DNA from: Deltaproteobacteria bacterium
Lineage (GTDB): Bacteria; Myxococcota_A; Polyangia; DRWM01; JAAZOP01
Assembly (NCBI GenBank): GCA_016218815.1
Contig: JACRCX010000048.1
Location: 112,268-176,267, forward strand
DNA length: 64,000 nt
Direction of reading: 5' to 3'
Positions within the stretch are counted from its first letter, which is position 1. Each line of letters begins with the position of its first letter. The notes under the pieces are model-generated. The model did no database searches and was not told where the DNA came from. It saw only the letters and a program-made list of their open reading frames with translations. The position numbers and the translations under genes are program-made. Positions 14,839-22,868 of the stretch are shown piece by piece.

Positions 14839-17007
14839 CTACCGCTCCATCCCGGGCGGAGGCAATGGATCCGGCGGCGGCAACGGATCCGGCGGGGGCG
14901 GGGGCGGGGGTGGCGGCGGGGGGAGCTCGTCGTAGGGCGGCCTCCCCGCGTCGCGGTTCGTGCCGTGGTCGTGCCGCGTGCCGGCGTCGGGCGGCGGCAG
15001 GGGATCGGGGGGCGGGAGGGGGTCCTCCGGCGGGGGCGGCGGGTCGCCCGGGTTGACGAGGTGTCGACCGTAGTCGTGATGCGCGCCCGCGTCGGGAGGC
15101 GGGAGCGGATCCGGCGGAGGGGGCGGCGGCGGCAGCGGATCCGGCGGCGGCATGGGATCGGGGGGCGGAAGGGGATCCGGGGGAGGGGGCGGCGGATCGG
15201 GGGGCGGAAGGTAGCGGTCCTTCTCCGCGCCGGCGTCCTTGGGCCCCTGCTCTTCGTCGGGTCCGCCGCGCCAGACGCGGCCGGCTCCGGAGTCGGGCGG
15301 TCCGCCGATCGAGCGATCCGGCGGCGGGAGAGGGTCGGGCGGCGGCGCCCCGTCGCGATGACCGCAGGCGGCGGCGCTCAGGGTCGCGGCGGCGCCCGCA
15401 GCGGCAAGCGCGGCGCGCAGCACGCCTCGCTTGCGCTCGGGAGTCCCGGCGCGGCGCGCCGCGTCGAAGATGTCCGCCTGGAGTCGATCGATGCGCGTGC
15501 GGAACCCTCGATCGCGCTCAACGATGCGCTCGCGCAGCTCGGCCGCGAAGCGGTCACGCGCGGCGGCGTCCGAGTCGGGCGCGGAGAAGGCGAGCAGCTC
15601 CTCCATCGCCGCGATCGTGTCGCCGTTCACGGCGCGGACCGCGGCGTCGACCTCGCGCGACAGCGCCTCGCTGCGCGCGGCGGGGTAGAAACGCTCGAGC
15701 ACCTGCAGGTAGTAGCCCAGGCCGATCGTGCGGTTGTTGATGCCGTCGCAGTCGAAGTTGCGGCCGTGGAACGCCTTGGCGAAGATCCGCAGCGCCCGCT
15801 CGATCGCCGGATCCGTGATGCGGTAGTCCCAGCCGAAGGGCGAGCCCCACAGGCGGCCCTCCGACGAGAGGCGCTCGTACAGCGGCGTCCCGGCGTAGAC
15901 CTCCGTGCGTCCGAGGTTCGTGGGGACGTGGACCCAGGCGCGGAGGAACTCGAGGTCCTGGCGGGCGGCCTCCAGCGTGCAGTCGGGGTGGAAGAAGAGC
16001 ATGTTGTAGCAGGCGTAGACGCCGTGGCGGGCGAGGCGGTCGAGGGCTCGGCCGTTGTCGGCGCGGTCCGTCAGGCGGTTGAGCGTCCGGATCCCCTGCT
16101 CGGACGCCGACTCGATGCCGACGTAGGCGCGGAAGAGCCCGGCCTGGGCCCAGGCGGCCAGCGCGTCGTCGTGCACCTGGTCGGGACGGACCTTCGCGAT
16201 GAGGACGACGTCGCCCAGCAGTCCGCGCCGGGCAAACGCGTCGCGATAGGCCGCCGCCTTGGCCAGGGTCCTGGGGCGCGAGGGGAGGAAGAAGCAGTCG
16301 TCGTGGAAGTTGAAGATGCGGGCGCCCAGGGTGCGGCGCAGCTCGAGCATCTCGTCGGCGACGTTGTCCGCGGAGCGCTCGCGGAACACCGGCCCCACGG
16401 CGTGGCGGTGCCAGGTCTGGATGCAGCAGAAGGAACAGCGGTAGTAGCAGCCCCGGCTCCCGACGACGAAGGCGGCGGGGATCCCGAGGTGGCGGGCGAG
16501 CGGGCCCTCGCGGACCGGGAAAGGCAGGGCGTCGAGGTCGTCGCTGTGGGCGCGCGGTGGCGCGACGACGAGCGTGCCGTCGTCGCTACGGACGACCATG
16601 CCGGGGATCGCGGCGAGCGCCCCGCCGCGTTCGAGCGCCCCCGCCAGCTCGACGATGGTCGCCTCGGCCTCGTGGCGGACGACCGAATCAATGTCCGGCT
16701 CCTCGCGCAGGAGCGCCTCGAAGGCGAAGGTCGGGAAGTGTCCGCCGGCGGTGACATGGGCGCGGCAGCCGGCCTCGCGGAGGCGCCGCACCAGCCCGCA
16801 GAACTCGCGGGCGCGGCGCTGGAAGACCATCGAGAGGCCGACGAGAGCTGGCTCGGCGGCGAGCGTCTCGCGGATCGCGGCCTCCAACTCCTCGGGGCCG
16901 CCGAAGGCGACCAGGACGGCCTGGTGGCCGGCGCGGCGGAGCGCGGCGGCCAGGTAGCGGGTGGAAAGATTCTCCTCGCGTTCGGCGCCGATCAGGACGA
17001 CCTTCAT
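14839..17007 (-). CDS. B12-binding-type radical SAM protein with Pro/Asp-rich repetitive tail
   Basis: A 722-residue protein. Residues 1 to about 130 form a B12-binding-type Rossmann domain without the DxHxxG motif. The radical SAM core follows, with Cys187, Cys191 and Cys194 in GCYYRCSFC and the usual GIESASEQGIRTLNR strand. After about residue 525 an unexpected region begins: basic residues, an Ala-rich hydrophobic stretch (VLRAALAAAGAAATLSAAAC) and about 175 residues made of PPPDPLPPPD units separating three short DAG-x3-D cores near DAGAEKDRYL, DAGAHHDYGRHL and DAGTRHDHGTNRDAG. The ATG has GGGAGGAAG upstream. The catalytic part resembles anaerobic methyltransferase or cyclase-type enzymes; substrate unknown. 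The tail may anchor the protein at the membrane or be its own peptide substrate, both speculation. Confidence 0.85.
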   Translation of the reverse strand: MKVVLIGAEREENLSTRYLAAALRRAGHQAVLVAFGGPEELEAAIRETLAAEPALVGLSMVFQRRAREFCGLVRRLREAGCRAHVTAGGHFPTFAFEALLREEPDIDSVVRHEAEATIVELAGALERGGALAAIPGMVVRSDDGTLVVAPPRAHSDDLDALPFPVREGPLARHLGIPAAFVVGSRGCYYRCSFCCIQTWHRHAVGPVFRERSADNVADEMLELRRTLGARIFNFHDDCFFLPSRPRTLAKAAAYRDAFARRGLLGDVVLIAKVRPDQVHDDALAAWAQAGLFRAYVGIESASEQGIRTLNRLTDRADNGRALDRLARHGVYACYNMLFFHPDCTLEAARQDLEFLRAWVHVPTNLGRTEVYAGTPLYERLSSEGRLWGSPFGWDYRITDPAIERALRIFAKAFHGRNFDCDGINNRTIGLGYYLQVLERFYPAARSEALSREVDAAVRAVNGDTIAAMEELLAFSAPDSDAAARDRFAAELRERIVERDRGFRTRIDRLQADIFDAARRAGTPERKRGVLRAALAAAGAAATLSAAACGHRDGAPPPDPLPPPDRSIGGPPDSGAGRVWRGGPDEEQGPKDAGAEKDRYLPPPDPPPPPPDPLPPPDPMPPPDPLPPPPPPPDPLPPPDAGAHHDYGRHLVNPGDPPPPPEDPLPPPDPLPPPDAGTRHDHGTNRDAGRPPYDELPPPPPPPPPPPDPLPPPDPLPPPGMER

Positions 17008-17316
17008 GTGCGCTTCCTCCCTTCGCGGTGTGAAGACCGCGAGCGTGGACGGCGGTCGGGGGAAGGAGAGCACAGGCCGGGGAAAAGCGCCACGCGACGA
17101 ACAGGTCCGGGTGCGTTGCATGGGTCCGGGGCGTCCCCCTGGCCGGAATCTGTGTTCATCTGTGTCCATCTGTGTCCATCTGTGGTTTCCCCGTCCTGTC
17201 AGGAGCCGGGTCCGGTCCCTTCCCCGAATCGGTGTCCATCGGTGTCCATCGGTGGTTTCACCCCTCGGAAGGCCGGGAATTTGGGCGCTCCACAGGCCGA
17301 TGGTACGGTCGGCAGG
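17008..17316. other. divergent intergenic region with two inverted decamer repeats
   Basis: A 309-bp gap upstream of the radical SAM gene and the next membrane protein. It carries arrays at 17150-17190 (unit CTGTGTCCAT) and 17227-17260 (unit CGGTGTCCAT). These are reverse complements of the arrays at 14066 and 13955, in mirrored order. The promoter of the radical SAM gene should lie in 17008-17149, where nothing distinctive is seen. Confidence 0.7.
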
Positions 17317-19062
17317 ATGCGGGTCGTGTTCCTCGCCGGCCTTGCGCTGCTCGTGCCGTCGCGTGCGTCGGCGTGGGTGTCGGCGTACCTCGAGCGCGTC
17401 GATACCGCGGTGAGCGTGGAAGCCGACGGGACGGCGACGTCGGAGTCGACGGCGAGCTTCGTGATCGAAGGGGGGAAGTTCCGCGAGCTGCGGCTCGTGG
17501 AAGTGCCGTTCGACGTGGAGCCCGACCTCGCCGCCTCGTGGATCGAGGACGGCGAGGGGCGGCGCTATCGCCTCGAGCTTCAGGGGCGACGGCACGACGA
17601 CGGCGTCCTGCGGCTGCAGCTCGCCGAGGAGGGGAGGATCGGCAAGGGCCGGGCGACGTGCCGGCTCATCCTGCGCGAGAACTGGGTGCGCTCGGGGCGC
17701 GCGACGCTCGACCGGGAATCGACGGCGGTCGACTGGCGGCCGGCGGTATGGCCTGACGGGATGGAGCGGATGACGGTGAGCGTTTCGTTCGCAGCGGGCG
17801 ACGGGGCGCTGGAGTTCTCGGTGCCGGAGGAGCTGGTCGTCGAGCTGGAGCCGCGGTCGGAGGGGCGGACGCTGACGTTGTCGAAGTTCCGGCCGGCGGC
17901 GCAGTACGCGATGCCGGTGCGGTTCACGGCGCACGCGCCGGGCGCGGGCGGTGCGGTCCTGGCGGCGGCGGCGCCCGCGGCGAGGGAGCCGGCGAGGGTG
18001 CACCGGAGCCGGCCGCCGGCGGAGCGCGACCGGGCGGAGACGCTCCCGTTCTTCGCCGCGTTTGCGGTCCTGGGCGTCGTGCTGCTGGCGCTTCGCGCGC
18101 GGCAGGCGCGGCGGGTCGCGGGCCCGGAGGGGGGCGTGCAGACGTATCTCTTCCTGCCGTCGCTCGGTCCGCCGCTGCGCTGGCCGGCGGTGGCGGGTGC
18201 CTTGGCGGCAGGGGCGTGGCTGCTCTGGCGCGAGCAGACCCTGGCCGGGTTCGCGGCGCAGGCGCTGGGCGTGCTCCTGGCGCTGCCGGACCGGTTCCGC
18301 TGGATGGAGCGGCCGGCCGCGGGCGCCGGACCGTGGCGCTCGCTCGCGGCGCCGTCGCCGCGCACGTGGCGCTCGCTGGCCGGAGCGGCACGTCGCGCCC
18401 GGCGGTCGGCGCTGGACCCGGGTGGACCGCTGGGCCTGTTCCTGCTGGTGTTGCTGGCCGGCGTCGTGGTCGCGGCGATGGACTATGGGCTGTTCGGCGA
18501 CGTCGAGGCGTGGATCGTCGTCGGCGCCGACGCGGCGCTGCTGCTCCTGCCGCCGTTCCTGGCGGCGTCGGAGCGGGCGCTGCCGCCGATCCTCCCGGCG
18601 GAGGCCGGGGTGGCGTTGGACCGGGTGCGGCGGTCGGCGTTGCGCCGGGGCGCGGGCCGCGGTTTCGAGGTCACGTTCCTGGTGCAGGACGACGAGGCCG
18701 GTCGGCCGGCGGAGCTGCGGATGCGGGTGCGGCGCGCGGCAGCGAAGTCCGCGCGCTCGGCGGAAGTGGCGGTCGAGTGGCGCCTCACGCGCTGGGGCTG
18801 GCACGCGACGTACGCGCTGCTGCTTGACCTTCCGGCCGGGAGCCGGCTGCGGGCGAGTGCGGCCTTCCCCGCCGACGCGAGCTGTCGCCTGGCGGAGGGA
18901 CTGGAGCGCGAGACGTGGGTCCTGCGCGCCCCGACCCCGCGCTCCGCGGCGCGGCGGCTGCTGCGGACGATGGAGGCGGCGGAGGGGGAGTGCGGGAAGA
19001 GCGGGGAGAGCGTGGAGAGCGGGGAGTCGCGGGAAGGCGCGGGGGCTTCGCGGGCGGCGTAG
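17317..19062 (+). CDS. predicted membrane protein with periplasmic domain (DUF2207-like)
   Basis: A 581-residue protein of uncertain family. A signal peptide (MRVVFLAGLALLVPSRASA) precedes a beta-rich periplasmic domain at about 20-215 whose start, VSVEADGTATSESTASFVIE, resembles DUF2207 proteins. Membrane segments follow near 240-260, 290-325 and 375-425, with a cytoplasmic domain after that. The last 25 residues (GECGKSGESVESGESREG) are encoded by a nonamer minisatellite at 18983-19036, so the C-terminus has probably been extended or replaced by repeat DNA. ATG 17317 follows GGCAGG. No partner gene is obvious. Function unknown. Confidence 0.75.
   Translation: MRVVFLAGLALLVPSRASAWVSAYLERVDTAVSVEADGTATSESTASFVIEGGKFRELRLVEVPFDVEPDLAASWIEDGEGRRYRLELQGRRHDDGVLRLQLAEEGRIGKGRATCRLILRENWVRSGRATLDRESTAVDWRPAVWPDGMERMTVSVSFAAGDGALEFSVPEELVVELEPRSEGRTLTLSKFRPAAQYAMPVRFTAHAPGAGGAVLAAAAPAAREPARVHRSRPPAERDRAETLPFFAAFAVLGVVLLALRARQARRVAGPEGGVQTYLFLPSLGPPLRWPAVAGALAAGAWLLWREQTLAGFAAQALGVLLALPDRFRWMERPAAGAGPWRSLAAPSPRTWRSLAGAARRARRSALDPGGPLGLFLLVLLAGVVVAAMDYGLFGDVEAWIVVGADAALLLLPPFLAASERALPPILPAEAGVALDRVRRSALRRGAGRGFEVTFLVQDDEAGRPAELRMRVRRAAAKSARSAEVAVEWRLTRWGWHATYALLLDLPAGSRLRASAAFPADASCRLAEGLERETWVLRAPTPRSAARRLLRTMEAAEGECGKSGESVESGESREGAGASRAA
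18983..19036. repeat. nonamer minisatellite inside a gene 3' end
   Basis: Degenerate 9-bp units of the GAGTGCGGG / AAGAGCGGG / GAGAGCGTG / GAGAGCGGG type. The same unit family occurs at 6758-6805 and 57645-57695. Here it codes for a Gly/Ser/Glu tail. Confidence 0.75.
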
Positions 19063-19093
19063 CGCGTGTGATTCCTGCGACCTATCCGACTTT

Positions 19094-19103
19094 ACACGCG
19101 TGT
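19094..19103. promoter_or_regulatory. ACACGCGTGT palindrome upstream of an AAA/DUF4143 gene
   Basis: A perfect 10-bp palindrome in an AT-richer patch (TTTACACGCGTGTCAA), 25 bp before the ATG at 19128. The other two ATPases of this class in the window also have palindromes at their starts, though of another sequence. Possible self-regulatory operator. Confidence 0.35.
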
Positions 19104-19127
19104 CAATTCGGGTTAGCCTGAAAATGC

Positions 19128-20273
19128 ATGAGCCTCCCCGGTCGTCCGCGCTACCTCCTTCCTCACGTTTCCGCCGATCTGCGCGAGCGCATGGTGTTCC
19201 TCGGCGGCCCACGGCAGGTCGGCAAGACGACCCTCGCCCTGGGCCTCCTCGATCGCCCCTCGATCCGTCACCCGGCCTACCTCAACTGGGATGATCCGCG
19301 CGTCCGCCCCGCTCTGCTGCGGGGCGAGTTGCCCCCGGACCAGCCGCTGCTCGTCCTCGACGAGATCCACAAGGCTCCGCGCTGGCGCAACCTGGTCAAG
19401 GGGCTGTGGGACACGCGTCGCGAGGAGCATCGCTTCCTGGTCACGGGCTCGGCGCGGCTGGACCTGTACGGCAAGGGCGGGGATTCGCTCCACGGGCGGT
19501 ACCACTACCACCGGCTGCATCCCTTCTCCCTGCCCGAGCTGGGTCCGGAGGCGGGTCCGGAAGGCGTGGCCGCGCTGCTGCGGTTCGGCGGCTTCCCCGA
19601 GCCTCTCTTGCGCGGCGAGGAGCGGTTCTGGCGCCGGTGGCAGCGCGAGCGCACCGCGCGGGTGATCCACGACGACATCCGGGACCTGGAGACCGTCCGC
19701 GAGATCGCCCTGCTCGACCTGCTGGCCGAGGAGCTGCCGCATCGCGTGGGGTCGCCCTTGTCGTACAAGAACCTGGCCGAGGCGCTGCAGGTTTCCCACG
19801 AGACCGCCGTGCGCTGGATCGCCATTTTCGAGCGGATGTACGTCGCCTTCCTGGTCCCCCCGTGGGGACACCGGCGTATCCGTGCCGTGCGCAAGGAGCA
19901 GAAGCTCTACCTCTGGGACTGGTCGATGGTCCCGGAGGAGGGCCCGCGATTCGAGAACCTCGTCGCCTCGCACCTCCTCAAGTTCTGCCACTTCGTCGAG
20001 GACACGGAGGGCCACCGTATGGAGCTGCGGTACCTCCGCGACACCGCGGGACGCGAGGTGGACTTCGTCGTCCTGCGGGATCGCCTGCCGCTGTTCACCG
20101 TGGAGTGCAAGCTCGCCGAGCGTACCGTCGCACCCGCGCTGTTCTACTTCGCCTCGCGCCTCGCCATCCCCCGCTCCTTCCAGGTGCACCTCGGCCGCGA
20201 CGACCATGAGCGCGAGGGCGGCATCCGAGTCCTCCCCTTCCCCGCGCTCTGCCGCGAAACCGGCCTGATCTGA
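19128..20273 (+). CDS. AAA_14/DUF4143 family ATPase (copy 1)
   Basis: A 381-residue protein of the COG1373 type. The P-loop is GGPRQVGKTT at about 26-35, Walker B LLVLDEIHKAP at about 74-84, and a sensor-like FLVTGSARLDLY follows. A winged-helix-like part (LAEALQVSHETAVRWIAIFERMY) sits mid-protein, and the C-terminal DUF4143 domain has the nuclease-like AGREVDFVV ... FTVECKLAE, the D-x(n)-E-x-K pattern of PD-(D/E)XK enzymes. It lacks close likeness to copies 2 and 3, and belongs to a different subfamily. Biological role is not settled; the family is abundant in accessory DNA of bacteria and archaea and has been viewed as mobile or defence-related. Confidence 0.85.
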   Translation: MSLPGRPRYLLPHVSADLRERMVFLGGPRQVGKTTLALGLLDRPSIRHPAYLNWDDPRVRPALLRGELPPDQPLLVLDEIHKAPRWRNLVKGLWDTRREEHRFLVTGSARLDLYGKGGDSLHGRYHYHRLHPFSLPELGPEAGPEGVAALLRFGGFPEPLLRGEERFWRRWQRERTARVIHDDIRDLETVREIALLDLLAEELPHRVGSPLSYKNLAEALQVSHETAVRWIAIFERMYVAFLVPPWGHRRIRAVRKEQKLYLWDWSMVPEEGPRFENLVASHLLKFCHFVEDTEGHRMELRYLRDTAGREVDFVVLRDRLPLFTVECKLAERTVAPALFYFASRLAIPRSFQVHLGRDDHEREGGIRVLPFPALCRETGLI

Positions 20274-20311
20274 CGGGGGCCAGCGCTTCGGCTCCATTGC
20301 GGGGCGACGGA

Positions 20312-21052
20312 CTAGGCGTCCAGCAATTCGAGGATCGCCGGGAGCACCTCGGTCGCGGAGCGTCCGACCAGGGCCAGGTCGGCGATGCGGGAGAGGGAAG
20401 TTCCCTCGAGGTTGATCTCGATGAGGCGCGCGCCTGCCGTCTTGGCCAGCATCGGGAGGAGGGACGCGGGTGCCACGGTGGCGGAGGTGCCGACGACGAG
20501 CATCGTGCGGCACTTCTGCGCGATCTCGGACGCCTCGATGAAGGCCCCGGGCGGGATCGGCTCGCCGAAGAAGACGACCATCGGGCGCAGGACGCCGCCG
20601 CAGGTGCAGTGGGGCGCGCCGGCGCCGGCGGGCGGAGGAGGGGACGCGGGACGCTCGCCGCACCTCGCGCAGCGGATGTCCCGCGCGTTGCCGTGGAACT
20701 CGATCACGCGCTTCGACCCGGCGGCCTGGTGCAGGTCGTCGACGTTCTGGGTGATGACGGCGTCCAGGAGCCCGCGGGCCTCGAGCTGCGCCAGGGCGAG
20801 GTGGCCGGCGTTGGGCTTCGCGGCGGTGATCAGGTCCCCCATCTCGCGCAACATGCGCCAGACACGGTCGGGGTCCTGCCGGAAGGCCTCGATCGTCGCG
20901 TACTGCGAAGGCTCGTAGCGCTCCCACAAGCCGCCCGCGGAACGGAAGTCGGGAATGCCGCTGTCCACCGAGATGCCCGCGCCGGTGAGGGCCGCGACGC
21001 CGCCCTCGCGGAGCCACTGCACGGCCGTCGGAAACGAGGCGGACGACGCCAT
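20312..21052 (-). CDS. cobB: NAD-dependent protein deacylase, SIR2 family
   Basis: A 246-residue sirtuin. The NAD-binding motif GAGISVDSGIPDFR starts near residue 24, TQNVDDLH contains the conserved Asn-Asp, and His in VIEFHGN is the catalytic base. Zinc ligands are CARC and CTCGG. VGTSATVAPASLLP and IEINLEGTSLS complete the fold. It removes acetyl or other acyl groups from lysines using NAD. The loop lacks the Tyr/Arg pair that marks desuccinylases as far as can be read. Last gene of a minus-strand run, 33 bp after the ATP-grasp gene. Confidence 0.92.
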   Translation of the reverse strand: MASSASFPTAVQWLREGGVAALTGAGISVDSGIPDFRSAGGLWERYEPSQYATIEAFRQDPDRVWRMLREMGDLITAAKPNAGHLALAQLEARGLLDAVITQNVDDLHQAAGSKRVIEFHGNARDIRCARCGERPASPPPPAGAGAPHCTCGGVLRPMVVFFGEPIPPGAFIEASEIAQKCRTMLVVGTSATVAPASLLPMLAKTAGARLIEINLEGTSLSRIADLALVGRSATEVLPAILELLDA

Positions 21053-21085
21053 CGCCGCGAGAGAACCACAAAACGGCGCCGGTGG

Positions 21086-22075
21086 CTAGACGAGGCCGAG
21101 CTTGCGGCGGCGGATGGCGCACTCCAGGACGCGGCCGATGAGGTTGCGGTAGCCGATGCCGGCGGCCTCGGCGATCATGACGAGGTCGGAGAAGGCGGGG
21201 GTCATCCCGGGCAGGGGGTTCAGCTCGATGACGAACGGGCGGCCGCGGCGGTCGGTGCGGAAATCGACGCGGGCGACGTCACGGCAGCCGAAGACGTTGA
21301 AGGCGTCGAGGGCGAGCTTGCGCATGAGGCGCGACGCCTCGCGGGGGATGCGCGCGGGGCAGACGTACTCGAGCTTGCCGTCCCAGTTCTGCTTGAGCGA
21401 GAACTCGTAGACGGTGCGGGCCTGTTTCTGGAGGAAGACGACCTCCATCGGCTCCATCGCGCGGGGCTTGGGCCAGCCGAGGACCCCGACGGTGAACTCG
21501 CGGCCGGCGATGTAGGCCTCGACGATCGCCGGCTGGCGGTAGCGGCGGATCATCTCGCGGCAGCGGCGGCGCAACGCGGGCTCGTCGTCGACGACCGACT
21601 TCGCCGTGATACCCTTGCTCGTGCCTTCGATGTTGGGCTTGACGATGGAGGGGAAGCGCCAGCCGCGAGGGAGCGGCTCGCGCCCGGTCTCCACGAGGAA
21701 GAAGTCGGGCGTGGGGACGCCGGCGTCGCGGAGGACGCGCTTGCCCATCGCCTTGTCGAGGGTCACGCAGAGTGCAGCGGGGTCGGAGCCGGTGTAGGGA
21801 ATGCGGAGCAGCTCGCAGAGCGCCGGGACGAGCGCCTCACGGCTGCGCCCGCCGGAACCCTCGGCGAGGTTGAACACGACGTCGACCCGGGCGCGGGGGA
21901 GACGGCGGGCCAGGTCCGGGGTCGCCTCGAGCCGCACGACGGAGTGGCCGAAGGAGGCGATGGCGTCGTGGAGGGCGGCGATCGTCTTGGGCGAGTCGTA
22001 CTCGGCCTCGACGTCGTCCCGCGTGGGGTCGATGCGCTTCAGGTTGAAGGTCAGTCCGACGCGGAGGGGTTTCAT
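21086..22075 (-). CDS. D-alanine-D-alanine ligase-like ATP-grasp protein
   Basis: A 329-residue ATP-grasp ligase. VFNLAEGSGGRSREALVPAL and YTGSDPAALCVTLDKAMGKR match the N-terminal region of Ddl enzymes. ATP-grasp residues are in FPSIVKPNIEGTSKGI, EAYIAGREFTVGVLG and the metal-binding FVIELNPLPGMTPAFSDLV. True Ddl proteins make the peptidoglycan dipeptide; this one is somewhat diverged in the substrate region (KLEYVCPARIP), so another amino acid or small peptide substrate is possible. It lies 20 bp downstream of a lipoprotein gene, not in a cell-wall cluster, which leans toward a side role. ATG start at 22075. Confidence 0.85.
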   Translation of the reverse strand: MKPLRVGLTFNLKRIDPTRDDVEAEYDSPKTIAALHDAIASFGHSVVRLEATPDLARRLPRARVDVVFNLAEGSGGRSREALVPALCELLRIPYTGSDPAALCVTLDKAMGKRVLRDAGVPTPDFFLVETGREPLPRGWRFPSIVKPNIEGTSKGITAKSVVDDEPALRRRCREMIRRYRQPAIVEAYIAGREFTVGVLGWPKPRAMEPMEVVFLQKQARTVYEFSLKQNWDGKLEYVCPARIPREASRLMRKLALDAFNVFGCRDVARVDFRTDRRGRPFVIELNPLPGMTPAFSDLVMIAEAAGIGYRNLIGRVLECAIRRRKLGLV

Positions 22076-22095
22076 CGTGGTCGAGAGTCTGCCGC

Positions 22096-22776
22096 CTACA
22101 GATCGAAGGAGATGACCTCGGTGTCCTCGCCGGGCTGGACCGTGGCCTGGAAGGCCTGGGCCTCGTTGTTCATGATGACGGTGAGGACGAAGGTGGTGGC
22201 GCCCGGGGAGTTGCAGCCGTCATAGTTCTGGACGTGGACGGCGTAGTGGCCGGCAGGCGGATTGCCGGCCCAGAAGACGTTTTCCGAGTTGTCCGTGATG
22301 ATGGGGTCTTCCTCGGTGTAGCAGGCGCCGCGGTCGTCGCGGTCGAGCTGCCCGCCGGAGGGGCTCATGCGCTTGCCGTCCTCGTAGTCGATCTCGAACC
22401 CGTTGGGGTCGAAGACGTGCAGGTCGAGGTCGGCGGTGGAACTCCAGGAGAGGGCGAACTGGAGGGTGCCGGTGCCGACGAAGCCTTCGTCGACCATGCC
22501 GTTGCAGTTGTCGTCGATGCCGTTCAGCACCTCGGGGGCGTTGGGGTTGCAGCTCGCGGTGTAGGTCTGGGCCGTGCCCACGACCACGGGGTTGAGGGTG
22601 CCGACGATAGTCGGGGGCGGCGGGGTGCCGACCCCCACGGTGCCGACGACGACCGGGGGCGGGGGCGCGACGACCTGGGCCTGGACGGTCGGGACGGTCG
22701 CGTAGCCGCGAATCAAGCAACTGCCGAGCAGCGCGGGGAGGGCGACGAGCGCCAGGATCGAGACTGACTTCTTCAT
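22096..22776 (-). CDS. lipoprotein with MopE-type motif and DUF2135-like domain
   Basis: A 226-residue predicted lipoprotein. The signal MKKSVSILALVALPALLGSC has a clear LLGSC lipobox at Cys20. A Val/Pro-rich stretch is followed by one MopE-type metal-binding motif, NGIDDNCNGMVDEG, at about 85-98. The rest is a domain starting LSWSSTADLDLHVFDPNG, typical of DUF2135/YfaP proteins, with Asp residues that may bind Ca. AGGAGAGG precedes the ATG. It is likely an outer-membrane or surface lipoprotein. It lies 92 bp after the giant helical-repeat gene and may be co-transcribed. Confidence 0.85.
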   Translation of the reverse strand: MKKSVSILALVALPALLGSCLIRGYATVPTVQAQVVAPPPPVVVGTVGVGTPPPPTIVGTLNPVVVGTAQTYTASCNPNAPEVLNGIDDNCNGMVDEGFVGTGTLQFALSWSSTADLDLHVFDPNGFEIDYEDGKRMSPSGGQLDRDDRGACYTEEDPIITDNSENVFWAGNPPAGHYAVHVQNYDGCNSPGATTFVLTVIMNNEAQAFQATVQPGEDTEVISFDL

Positions 22777-22868
22777 GTTCCTCTCCTTCTGGGGGTCCGG
22801 TCGCCCGGCACCTCCCGGAACAGGCCATCGACGGGTTTCGTCGCGGCCCGATTCACCGGCCATCGGTC

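Noticed and set aside
14840..15200. GGATCCGG-rich short repeats that could be read as a CRISPR-like or satellite array
   Set aside because: They are the in-frame codons of the PPPDPL tail of the radical SAM protein; unit lengths vary and there are no unique spacers between constant repeats.
18795..18830. TGGCACG as part of a sigma-54 promoter
   Set aside because: It lies inside a coding region and lacks TTGC at the right distance. No convincing sigma-54 promoter was found in any intergenic gap.
17317..20273. Defence island around AAA/DUF4143 copy 1
   Set aside because: Neighbours are a membrane protein, a sirtuin with a housekeeping look and an ATP-grasp ligase; no nuclease, helicase, methylase or known defence effector is adjacent.
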